Source of the DNA: Lepisosteus oculatus
Taxonomy: Eukaryota; Chordata; Actinopteri; Semionotiformes; Lepisosteidae
DNA length: 64,000 nucleotides
NCBI RefSeq assembly: GCF_040954835.1
Contig: NC_090696.1
Coordinates: 68,199,722-68,263,721 of the forward strand
Direction: 5' to 3'
Below are positions 10,013-21,500 of this stretch, one piece after another; positions within the stretch are counted from its first letter, which is position 1; each line of letters starts with the position of its first letter. The notes below the pieces were generated by a model. The model was not told the DNA's origin and made no database searches. It saw nothing but the letters and a program-made list of their open reading frames with translations. Position numbers and translations under genes: made by a program.

Positions 10013-10580
10013 TGAATAATAATTGCTTACACTTATATAGCGCTTTTCTGGACACTCCACTCAAAGCGCTTTACAGGTAATGGGGACTCCCCTCCACCAC
10101 CACCAATGTGCAGCCCCACCTGGATGATGCGACGGCAGCCATAGTGCGCCAGAACGCTCACCACACACCAGCTATCAGTGGGGAGGAGAGCAGAGTAATG
10201 AAGCCAATTTATAGAGGGGGATTGTTAGGAGGCCATGATTGGTAAGGGCCAATGGGAAATTTGGCCAAGATGCCGGGGTTACACCCATACTCTTTTCAAG
10301 AAATGCCCTGGGATTTTTAATGACCACCGAGAGTAAGGTTTTACATCTCATCTGAAGGACAGTGCCTTTTTACAGTATAGCTTCCCTGTAAAAAGGCACT
10401 GTCCCACATTACAGCCCACATAGACCACAGGGTGAGCGCCCCCTACTGGTCTCTCCAATACATCTTCCAGCAGCAACCTTAGTTTTTCCCAGGAGTCTCC
10501 CATCCGGGTACTGGCCAGGCTCACACCTGCTGAGCTCCAGTGGGTTACCAGTTGTGAGCTGCAGGGTGATATGGCTGCTG
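10013..10580 (-). mobile_element. 5S rRNA-derived SINE, full length
   Basis: Minus-strand copy running from the 5S-like head (10580 side) to the L2-like tail aagcgctatataagtgtaag next to a TAA repeat. It shares 10269-10580 with the right inverted arm, and includes the body part missing from the left arm (ggccaaatttcccattggcc, gctgccgtcgcatcatccag). Confidence 0.9.
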
Positions 10581-11261
10581 GCCTCTCCCCTGCCCGTATT
10601 CCTAAATTGTTTGAATTGAACGTAGTATTTGATGACCTTCATGGACATTTTCTCCCCGGCAGACCTGGGTTCGATTCAGTATTTGAGCCCGTAGCGTATA
10701 GTTTCACTGTCCTGGACGTTGAGCCAGATGTTGTTTGTCCTGGGGGACCAGCTGTAGGTATTGTAGAGAGCCAGGGGGGGTTTGGGTGTGATTGTTCTGG
10801 TGTGTGTTCTGTCAGTTCGTAGATTTCTGGTCCTTGAGGCCTGACGTGGTCAGATACTCAGACGCTAGATCCCTAATTAGTTCAAAATTACCTAATTACT
10901 TAACACCAATCACCTGCTTAGCTGATCACAAGAAAATTGTTCCATTCGTTTAGATATTGGTGATTTCTTTGTGTGGGGGCAACACTGCACTAAGACTAGT
11001 CTAGAAGCAGTTAAATTAACCCACCCACTGAAAGCTGTGTAAGACAGAGGTCCTTAACACAATTGCTGGAGCACCTACAGTCTTCTGCGTCTTCTGGAGT
11101 TTTGAATATCCTGTTACATGAATGATTTATTTTTTTATTCAGCTGGATAATTGTGATACGGCTATCCAAGAAAATCCTTATATAAGACTATTTTAGGTGA
11201 TAATTAGATTAATTGTTTAATTAACTAGGAAATTAACCCAGGTTAAAAAAAACAGAACCCT
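10269..11261 (-). repeat. Right arm of 993-bp inverted repeat
   Basis: Mirror of 7877-8869. Unlike the left arm, it continues seamlessly into the rest of its SINE. This suggests the right side is the original arrangement and the left arm the copy. Confidence 0.93.
10435..10449 (-). promoter_or_regulatory. CTCF-like motif inside SINE (right arm)
   Basis: Reverse-strand CCAGTAGGGGGCGCT, mirror of 8689-8703. The two motifs point towards each other across the Penelope-like core. Confidence 0.5.
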
Positions 11262-14200
11262 GATATAAAAGTTTGAAAATGATATAGATTTAAACTTGTA
11301 CAAGCTCTACTGTTTTTCCACTTTAAAAAAAAATGAGAGCAGGGGAGCTTCGTGGAGACCGCCTGAAAATGTTTTACAGAAACCCCTCACCACTGCTGCA
11401 AAGGTGACATTTCAGGTTTACCGGTTTCTTAATCATATCAATACTTTCGTTTTCTCTCGCTTCGTTTCACAGATGGGCCACCACAAGCACATCTGTAATA
11501 ATAGGGGGTTTTCTGATCAAAGACAGGTGCGTATTTGATGATATACCATGTCCGTTACTTCACCTGTTAGCAGCTGTTTGTTTTTTTTCTCGGGGTGGTG
11601 AATTTCGTGTAAAAAAAAAAGATGATTAAACAATTTCGTTGCAGAGGAAATAGATTGGCAGGTTTTCTCGATGTAATTGTAAAAACATTTTACGTGGAAA
11701 AACTACTTAGTTCAGCGCTCCGGGAAAAGCATTCATGTGTGCCAATTTGACTTGACAAAATCTGGAAAATATTATCATTAATATTCTGCCGTGTTAAAGG
11801 AGGAAAGGCGCAACAAACAGTCATGTGTTTCCATAATATTGAATAAAAATAATTTAACCTGGAACACTACAGGAAAATACTTTGTGACCGATTAAAGGTT
11901 ACCGTTGCCTGAAGTAAAGAGTGAAATGGTTATTTCTCAACTAAAACGCGGTCGGGGTTATTAAGTGACGCGGGGATTTCGAGTTTATAAGATGTATTAC
12001 CTCTGTATCATATCCTTCTGTATTTATTGCGTTGGAGAAGCAGTTGTTGCAATTTCTACTCTCTGCAGAGATGTGGCGCCCTATTATTATTATCAATCGT
12101 CGTGCGGTTTTTTTTTCTACGAATAATCTGTAAGGTTTTAACTTGTAATACTGTGTTATTGCAATCAAGGTTAAACTCCTCTGAATCTTAGTGTAGCCTG
12201 CCTTTACAGTTGCTAATCCAATATGTTTTATATCATTACTTAATTTCCCAAATATATAATTCATATACTGTGTTTACTACGTTAAGATTTTATTAAAAAT
12301 CCCAATTTTATTTTCCGAAAAGGTATTTACTAATTCCAACGTGGCGACGACGCGTATCGATTGTTGACCTGTGATCGATACGAAACGCAAGAAATGGGGT
12401 TTTTGAAAGACCATTTTTTGTGGAGACCGCACACATTTCTCTCATTTGTGTAGCAGTGCAAAGATGACGCGTTTGGTTTCAGATCTCAAATAATATTTTA
12501 AATGTATTTATTGCATATAAATACGGATTGCAAGTATCGTTCGTTTTATGATGCTCCATGCAATGCCATACGAAAAAAAGATTGTTATCCAAACATTAGT
12601 CATAACGTATATATACATATATATTAAGATATTTCTCATGATGTTCAAGAAGCTTGAGGACCACAGTCGAAAGGTTATGCGTTGGAAATAATTTGCTATG
12701 TTAACATGCTAATACAGATTTGTTGTTATTTCTCGGATTGGAAATTTCTCAGAAATTGGGGTTTTCTGATTAATTCTGATTTTCTCACTTCCTCATAAAA
12801 CGAGAGTAGCTAAATTTGTCTGAAGTAACTTGAAGGACAAAAGAATTACTACTGTTTTGGGGGGTATTAAGCAGAATTGCCTATGTTGCCTCCACTGCGT
12901 TCACAGCGGTCCAATACGTTAAAATGTAAATTTCAGCCGTCCATTTAATAAAGTTCAGATTCCCATCCATCACAATGGCTATGTTTTGTGAGAGACTTGG
13001 AGGGGTTAATGGCTTCAGACCTTTTTCTCATTTGATGAACCTTACCCACTAAAAAACGGAAACAGTTTTAGTTTTAGTTTTCCTTTTTTCTTAATTTGTT
13101 CAAAAAAGTTTTTTTTCCTGTCTTGAACAGTTTTCACACTATTCATGAATTTAATTTGTTTTAATTCTAAAGAAAAGCAGTCGTACAATAATTATGTACA
13201 AGACAGTACTACGTTGTTATAACAGTTAACTTAAAGATTCTAAATGTAACCTGTCATTATTTTTGATTTGTCAGATTTTTTTAAAATGGGTATTTAAAAA
13301 ACCTTTACCCTGCAGACTTATTAATGACATAAGAAACAAAGAGTACCATATATAACATACTGATGCGACTTCCCAGTGTAATCTTTACCAGAGGAGCGTT
13401 TACAAAATATTAATGACAGGGGTGTAAAGAACTTAAATTATGTGACAATCATGATTTCACAATTTAAATTCTTTAAGATAAATATGACTTTGCTCTATTC
13501 AATGCCTATAGTATTACATGTTTAGAAATTATTGTATGTTTTTGTGGTATATAGAGATTTTTTTTTCAGATTTCATAAGGAGAGTGATTACATCTGGAGA
13601 GCTTTTTACATAAACTTAAAATAGCATTATAGTATTGTTTTTTCGTGGCTCCAAAAATGTACAGGCTGCATAAACATATTTTGAAATGGAAAAGTCTGAG
13701 AGACCTGATATCATCTGTTTGCACACTGCTTTTTTGTAAGTACTGTAAGCAGAACAAATAAATATAATGTTTTTAAATTAACAGTATCATAAAGATTTAT
13801 TTGTTTATGAAAAAACTATGAGCTTCAAGTTAACACTCAATCTTAGACCTATGTACCAAGCTAAACTTAATCATTTATAGTTTGACCCTAATATGGAGTA
13901 TATTATCATATAATAACAGTGACATTCTTTAAATGTCTAAAAGATTCACATGAATTTGGACTCAGGGAGTGAATCCAGCAATACATTAATATATATTTTT
14001 TTAATTCCTGGAATTTACAAAAGAATGTACAATCATTCCATTCATTACTTGTATACATTTTCTATCTATAGAGATATATAAAAACATATTGTAGGATTCC
14101 TTTTTGTTATCCGAGCTAAATTTCTCGCACAACGAAAATAAAATGTAATAATTTACATTAGATTTTCTATGAAGGTTTTAAAGATTCGATCTCAAGAATG

Positions 14201-14914
14201 TCAGTGAAATCCAGAGAATTTTACACATTTTCTCTTTCCCAGACTGCAGTTCAAGTGAACACGCGTGCAACGCTTTTCTCAGAATCGCAGTGAAATAAAG
14301 GCGCCGAACAAACTGAATTTGAATTTTATCTGATTTTCTGGTGAAGAAGTGGTGATCTCATGTGAGCATGGCAGCCACTTTTGAATAGACTTCTGTGATG
14401 TCTTCAAACACGCTTTAATCATGTAGGGTTTAGATGTTCAGGAATACGAATTCCTAGAGGAATTCTGTCCTCGGCCCTTTGCAAAGTTTATGAAACCACC
14501 ATATGAAAACATCAAAAGCAGTCTCCACAGATTGCAGCATCTGGCATTATGGCCCTGCTATGACGTACTCTTTTCTGGTGGTGTAATTAAGCGTACAGGC
14601 GTGAGAACTGAAAGTGATCAGATTCCATTCTGACCTCCTCCATCGCCTAAATCTACAGCTTTGCAGGTTGGAGGTGAAAGGTTAAAGGACAACACCTTTT
14701 GTGCTGTAGGATGAGGTGCAAGCAGAGGGAAAGGAGACAAAGTGGAGGACCACTGCCTGTCAGAAAATCTTCAACATTGACTAGGACTCAGGTCAGCAAA
14801 GATGCACCTTTCTACCAATCTGGAGACTGTCCTTTCTGGCAGAGAGAGAATGCGAACGGCTGATTTATTCTGTTTCTGTCCAGTGTGCATCGTAGCGGAA
14901 TATAAGAAGGTTTG
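11262..14914. other. Intergenic AT-rich DNA, nothing recognised
   Basis: Low-GC sequence with homopolymer runs and no open frame of interest. One 9-bp perfect inverted repeat, CGTATCGAT/ATCGATACG, lies at 12353-12382. Confidence 0.7.
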
Positions 14915-15265
14915 CAAATGAACGTTTAGCCTGTATGGGCTTTAGAAGTTAATTGATTCAAAGATCTCATTCAGCTGTTTCTAGAAAGAAGCCTGGATAT
15001 CAGCTGGGTAGCCTCTTCCATACTTTCGGCTTGTGTGCCCTAGTCTGTGTTTTTTCTTTAAGTCTGAAAAAATGAAGAAGTCCATTATTTTGAACTAAAA
15101 GGAGCTATGGGATGATTCTGAATACTTCGAATCAGATCTCAGATCCCTTCGTAGTCTTCTCTGTTAAGAAAGATCATGGCTAGTGCCTAAAATGATTTAA
15201 AATATTTACAAAACCTCCCTTGAGACGTTAATTTTCATACTCTAAAACTCCACAATACAGTCTGA
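14915..15265 (+). repeat. Interspersed repeat of unassigned class (copy 1)
   Basis: Decayed copy of a repeat also present at 20690-20925. Shared landmarks are ctgggtagcctcttccatac / ctgggtagcttgttccatac and, further on, a stretch like cagatctcagatcccttcgt. I recognise it as a common interspersed repeat of lower vertebrates but cannot name its class. Confidence 0.5.
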
Positions 15266-15411
15266 ACAACCATGTTTCCACAATCTCCACAAATCCACAT
15301 GCTCCCAAAATACAAATGAAACCGTTAAGCCTCAGTGAATTCACTAGGAATGACGACAGGCAAGAATTAAGCCTATTGAATGGTTTATTGAATATTTTAA
15401 GTTACTATAAT

Positions 15412-15892
15412 TGTCACGATTATAGTGCCCCCTCCTTAAGGGTGCTCCAGCCCTTTCACTTGAGACTTTATTCTGCGCACCTGTTTCCTATTCCCAGCCC
15501 ACCTTAAAAGCCAGGCGCTGACGCTCATCCGGGTTCTGCATCTGATTTCCGTATCGTGCGAGTCCGGGACCTGGAAGCGCCTGGTCCCGTTAAGGTTTTA
15601 ATCTTGGTTCCCGTTCCTGTTCCCTGTCCGCCGGTTCCGACCCGGCCTTCGTGTTTTAATTCCGCGTTTTGATGGATCCCCTGGTTTTGGACTTACCTTT
15701 GTGTTTTGGATATTCCCTAAGGACTTCTGTTTTGGATTGTTCGCCTCGGCCACACCTCCCCCGTGCACCACCGCACCTTGGACACGTCCCCCTGTCTTCA
15801 GCCCCGTATTCCTGCATGACGTTTCCCCAGTGTTTCCCCACTCCGTCGGATTGTGTCGTCCGCATAGGGTCCGGAAAGAACTGTTCGTTACA
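15412..15892 (+). mobile_element. Solo LTR, Ty3/Gypsy-like, with 5-bp target duplication
   Basis: 481 bp starting TGTCACG and ending CGTTACA (TG...CA), flanked by ATAAT at 15407-15411 and again at 15893-15897. There is no coding sequence between termini and no second LTR. A TATA-like ccttaaaagcc lies about 90 bases in. TGTCACG starts are common in fish Gypsy LTRs. Orientation is inferred from the TATA-like box. Confidence 0.8.
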
Positions 15893-16904
15893 ATAATTTG
15901 GCTTAACCCTTGGCTTAGCTGAGGAGGCTGAGACCCTCAGCAGAGTGACCAAGGGGCAGCCACAGAAGTGGAGATGGGGTGGAGGAGGAATGCAAAAGAT
16001 GTATACGAGGGAGAGAAGGGGGGAAAGCGTACCAAGAAAATTACATCAGGATTGATTACAAATTACTGAGGCTGATTGAACTTGGCTGTTGTCATGCCTC
16101 CCGAACTTTCGTTATAAACTCCATTAATAAAGTATGCAAATTTGAAATGTACTCAACAATATGCGCACATTAAACAAAGCTCCAAAGTGGGGTCAATTTA
16201 GAACTGGACTGAAATCTGGAAAATTCAACTTAAAGCAAACCAGGAATGTGCACTGAATTAGAATTATGTTCCATTTTCTGTGTAGTTCCCATGTAAGAAG
16301 ACATTCTAAATGGCATGATACTTCTCACCATTTCTAAGGAACTTTCCATTGAACGTTTTCCCTTATTATGAATTAATAAAGTGAAACAAGCCCATGGAAG
16401 TCTTCTTTGCTATCTGTACCAAAGTATAAAACTTTAATGATTTCTGCGTCCTCAGTGAATAGCTTTTGAGTAACAAGGTAACGGCACCTCTGTTACTTTC
16501 ACTTAGCACACAAAGTTAAAACTGACCATCTGGGTCCTGCAGGTTCAAACAGAAATATTGTTTCATTGACAATTGAATTACAGTAAGCGACCTTTTTCAC
16601 CGCAGCGTTCAAGATAAATGCGGTTTTTAATATTTCTAGAACACAACACGTTTCCAAAACTACGTAGGATTTAAAAAATATATATATATAAAGACTGGCA
16701 TGTTGTGGAGATACAGTCCCGAAAAGAGCAAACAGATGCGTTCCTGAGCTTGGAGGCATGCCCAAGACTGACATGCTACAAGAACTGAACACATTTAGTT
16801 TTGAAGAGAGAAGACTACAAGCAGACCTGATCCAGATATTTCAAATCCTCAAGAGCAATGCCAGTCGACCCAACATACCTGATCCACTGGGAAGCACAAA
16901 CCAA

Positions 16905-17221
16905 AGGACACAAGTCCAGAGGGCGCTCCTTCTCTGCCCTGTCTCTTGTTTCCGGTGCTTTGCTATCCTTCCGGTGTTTCTCTCTCTCTGGGGCTATTTA
17001 TTTCCGGGTCTTTCATTCTGTCTCCGCTCAGCATTGACGTTCAGATGTCCTGAAACCCGCCTAGCACCAGGTCGCCCCATGTCCACTACCTGAGGGCATA
17101 GGTTTCTATACGACATTTCCTGAACAGCTGAGCCCGGGCTAACCCCTGTCACGCCGCTACGCATAGGGTCTTTTCGCTCTCCTGTCATTCCACGGTTTGT
17201 CCCTTTCCTACATCCGTGACA
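16905..17221 (+). mobile_element. Probable Gypsy-like LTR fragment
   Basis: GC-richer patch ending catccgtgaca. It shares acgcatagggtc near its end with the solo LTR (ccgcatagggtcc) and has a TATA-like ctatttatttcc. The 5' end and target duplication were not found. Confidence 0.45.
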
Positions 17222-18917
17222 GCAAGGGGAAGCTAAGACAAAGTGCCGTTAAAATCGAGAACAGGAGGAGAAACCGTTTTGACCCAAAGGCTTGTGGGAG
17301 TGTAGAATGAGCCACCCAGCCATGCTGTTTAAGCCAATAACCAGGCTTCGTTAAAAAACATCTGGATCAGATCCTCAGATTAATTAGCAGCTCTCAAACA
17401 GAACTAGATGGACCTTTTTCTTTGGGCTTTAACTTTTTCAATAATTTCGATAGCACAGCACAACTCACTGTGTTTCTGTGTTTATGTGAAGGGGTGACTG
17501 CATTCTTCCTCCAAATTGGTTGAGAGGCCTGGCCATGAGCACAAGAGAGTCAAGCCTCTCCCTTTTGAATGAGCCAAACTGCTCAATGGCATGTAAAGCC
17601 ATTGAGATATGAATATCTGACAGAATCTGTGATATTCTTGGACGGCTACACATTAGAATATGCATTCTGTTAATTGGTGGTTCAAATTTTCCTATGCCAT
17701 CTCTGCACTTTTACAATGTATGTTTTATTAACAGTACGTGACCCATGCTTGTCTTGATCTTTATGGAGCACAGAAGGCTGGATGGAGCTGTAGCTGATTA
17801 AATTTAGGGCATGTTTTTGATGTTCTGGGCTGTTAAATAAACTCATATCAAAACTCTAATGAACTGTGCTGTGAATTCTTGCATGCCTGAAGTAGGAAGG
17901 AAGGATTAATGACTGAGGTTTAATGAGGAACAGGATGATAGTTCAGTGAATGGAGGTGAATTTAATCTAAACTGAATAGTAATAACATATGTTGTTGGCT
18001 ACCTCACAGTGTTGTACTGTTGATCGTGCTTTAACTATTGCAATAAAGTCAGTAGAATGCTACACTGAAAAGTTGTGAATTTCACAATTTGGAAAACCTT
18101 AATATTCCAAGCCCTGGTCAGTATCCCCATACTGCAGGAACCTGTTCCCCAACCCTGATCTGTGCCCCCAGAAAGAAGCTCCAACACTAAATGTGAAATT
18201 TTCCTGGTATTTGATATGCTGGTGGTGATGGGTGATGGCATTTGAGATTTTTTGAAAATGTGTTGGTAGCACCTTTAATACAAATGAATAAACAACAGAC
18301 TGTAGGTTATCTTGGTGCTACAGCAGTCTAAATCTTTAATGTCAGTGGCTCTGGAATGCACAATATCAGCATTTAAACTATTGTGTTAGTATTTGTTTTT
18401 GTGCCAAAATGTCTTCAAACAAGAAAAAGAAGAAATGTGGAGATAAAGCTTTGTTTCAGGAACTGTGGCAACATCTAATTTGGTGGCTACAACTAACACA
18501 GGTGTTTCCTGTATAAAGAAAAAAACTGCATACTGTGGTCAGGCAGCTTGACTTATTTTACATATACATATATTACTGTAGAGCTGAGAGAGAAAACCAC
18601 AGGTTTGTTGTTGGTATTTCGGAAACAGACTTCAGCGCTCCTCACACAAAAGGCCCAGCAGCAAAATGCACGAACCATAAAAAAAACACCTTCAGGAGGT
18701 CAGGCATGCTATTAAAAAAAATAGTGTTTGTTTTTCTACCCTTCACTCCCAATAGATTTTCAGCAAAAATTAATTTGTTTTATAAGAACATTTGAAAGGC
18801 TACAAATCAGCTAGGCAGACTGTTTTTATAAACACATGCAATTCATTACATAAGCATTCTTTTTGTTGTTTCTTCGTGAGTTCTAAACATAATCCATTGG
18901 CATATTTGTTCCTGCCA
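17222..18917. other. Intergenic sequence, nothing recognised
   Basis: AT-rich and without supported open frames. Confidence 0.65.
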
Positions 18918-19112
18918 CCCTGTAGCCTGATCTTAAGCAAGGCTGAGCGCAGTAAGTACTGGAATGAGAGACATCAGGTTAGCTGATGTACGTGGTGCTG
19001 GTGCACCGCAACACTGTCTCTATAACTCTGGACCAGAACTTCCAAATCGTTCTGCCCACATGATGGTGGATCCTTCAGATGAGATGTTAAACCGATTTCC
19101 TGACTAGGAGAA
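18918..19112 (+). mobile_element. 5S rRNA-derived SINE, divergent
   Basis: Head close to 5S rRNA: cctgatcttaagcaaggctg, then gcagtaagtactggaatgag, then agacatcaggtt. It then runs into ccttcagatgagatgttaaa, as in the other 5S-headed SINEs. It appears to be an older or separate subfamily. Confidence 0.75.
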
Positions 19113-20689
19113 AAGGGAGGTTGTACAGCATGGGCTCTTATCAAACCCAAGCCGAAGACTGCTCCCCATCAAGAATCTGTGAGCCTCGGCTCATTTGCGT
19201 TTTCCCCCAGTATAGCTCGCAATTTCCAAACTGCCAGTTGTTAATTTGCTCCATCCCTCAGTCCCCGAACTGCCTTGAAGATGAAGACATGACTTTGTCC
19301 TTCGAATGCACTTCCTCAGGCCACCTGCTCTTTCCCGGCTCGGAGTGCACAGACAGCTGAACACACGACGCCTGGTTAACCACAGGGGCCATTTCTGATC
19401 ACAAGTCAAGTCAGTCCTCGCCATCTTTGAACCTGCCCGACCCCAGCGCCAACTGGACACGTCTGAACCTCTGCCCCACCCCGGTCTTAATAGACTTTGA
19501 TAAAGGACTTCTGGTTTTGAGTTCTGACATTTGTGGCGATGGGTACTTCCATTAGTAATATGTTGGAGGTGCTTGCACATTATATTGTTTTTTTATCATT
19601 GTTTTTAGTGCTGGGACATTTTTTATATGAGAGTCAAGAAATCAAATTGTATTATGTTTAATAATTCTATTTAAAGGTAAAATCTCTGTGCAAAAGGGGT
19701 GTGAAAGCTGTCAAAGACTATGCATGTAGACCTATGTATACAGTATGTTGCCATATTTTCAAATAATATGTCTTTCAGTGTCTACGGAGCGGTGGACAAC
19801 AGCTGTAACATCCAATAGAGCCAATGAACTGGTGGTAGTTATTACTGATCAAAAGGCTCCAGGAAAGAGACAAAACCATTTTCGTTTCTTTTCTTTTTCT
19901 CTTTTTTTTATCTCTACCGAATAAAAGAAGAGTTACTGTGTGCTTGTTGAGCTACATACAGTGCTGGGATGTGGTTCACAACCAACAGAACTCAACATTC
20001 TCCATGAACCACATAAATGAAGCATCGCAAACGCTCCCAGTGAGCTGAGCCCTTTGATGGTGACGACTGTCTGCTTTCTTTACAAAGACCGACAGTATGC
20101 AGTTTCATGTTGAGCTTCAGATCTGTGCAAGACCCTTACATCCACTGGGCTTGAATATCGTGCACCAGGAAGAAAACTAATACGAGGAAGAGCACCTCGG
20201 AAGGAAATGTTGATCAACGTACTTGTTTAATTTGTGTTCGCTCTTTAAGTGTACCGAATCCTTCATTTTGACATCCATAATGTGTGCGTCTTAGGTTGTT
20301 TTGTTTGCTGTATAAGTCGATTATGCGTTATGCTGTAATCCAAACTGCTATACCACTCTGTAACATGTAACATTTTTAATAATATAATTTTAATAATAAA
20401 AATTAATAATAAAGATAATTGACCCTTTTTAGACATTTCACTGATCACCGGGCTCTGCTGCCCGAGTGTGCTTTGAGCAGGGTCTGTCTCAGGTCGCGTC
20501 ATGCGTCCTGCTCTGGGTGAGTCACCCGTCCTCAGGATGATGATTAACATCTGAGAGCCGATCAGCGATCGGCGCTGTAGCTCTTCGGTTAACCAGAGCT
20601 CCCTCAGGGAAGTGCAAGCCCGGCCTTGTTGGGCACAGCGAACCAACACGTCACAAGCCACTAACCCGTTTCCTGCCCCCAGTGAGCAG
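19113..20689. other. Intergenic sequence with a GC-richer patch
   Basis: 19120-19510 is GC-richer and resembles decayed repeat DNA, but I cannot name it. The 129-aa and 132-aa minus-strand open frames at 19191-19580 and 20263-20661 show no motif I recognise. Confidence 0.5.
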
Positions 20690-20925
20690 CCGAGGGCATT
20701 TGAAAGGTTACAAACGAGAGGAGACCATCTGGAGAGGGGACGTCTGTCCTGTTTTTGTAGTTGGTGGCCTACTGGTCACGGGATCTCATCTAGTTGTGTC
20801 TTGAAGGGAGCCCGGGGTGTTGCACATCATGGCTGGGTAGCTTGTTCCATACTCCCACAGCCCTGTGGATCAAGAAGTGCCTCCTCCTCTCAGTTTTAAA
20901 CACACTTCTACGTAGTTTCCACTAT
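20690..20925 (+). repeat. Interspersed repeat of unassigned class (copy 2)
   Basis: Landmarks: catggctgggtagcttgttc, catactcccacagccctgtg, aagaagtgcctcctcctctc and cagttttaaacacacttcta. Same family as 14915-15265. Confidence 0.6.
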
Positions 20926-21379
20926 TTCAAAAACAAAAGATTCAGAAAAGGTTAAAAAAGGTGGGTGTAAACTCGGCTGCTCCAGCCCTGCTTTGAATTA
21001 TTCCTTTAAGGTTAATGGAAAATGGGGATTTTTTTTTACAAGTTTGGCACTGTAACAGAAAAAAAGTGCTATTTGGACATACCTGTATACTGATCTTTTC
21101 CTGTATATTAACATAAACTCCTTTTTCCAATCGCACCGGAGTCTGGCCACAGACCTGCAACTGGAAGCACACTCTGCACACTGTGCTGTTGAACAATTTC
21201 CGATCAGTCTTCAGGTCCAATGAGTTGGAACGAATCTGGGGATGGCGATGGCGATGCCTCGTGTGATAAAAAGCTGATGACTGGTAATGACTCTAACTCA
21301 GATCTTGATAGGTCTCAGAATGAGGTGAAAGTTTGTATACAGACGTACTGTAGATATGTCCGTGTTTGCATTTACATTT

Positions 21380-21500
21380 CTTATTTCTGTGCAAGATCTG
21401 GGTTCAGTTCCTAGGGTGTTATCTGTTTGTATGTTCTCCTCGTGTTGCCTGCACGGTCTTCCTCTGTACATTCAATGTACTGTGTTCTCTATCCAAACCT
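21380..21500 (+). mobile_element. V-SINE-like fragment
   Basis: Short decayed piece with ctgggttcagttcctaggg (B-box region) and gtatgttctcctcgtgttgc. Confidence 0.5.

Noticed and set aside
16758..17093. 111-aa plus-strand frame
   Set aside because: Runs into the LTR-like patch; no motif.
19191..19580. 129-aa minus-strand frame
   Set aside because: Sits in a GC-richer, probably repeat-derived patch; no recognised domain and no splice context.
19860..20010. Pyrimidine-rich tract then tctaccgaataaaagaagag as an LTR end
   Set aside because: No TG/CA termini, no target duplication and no second copy seen.
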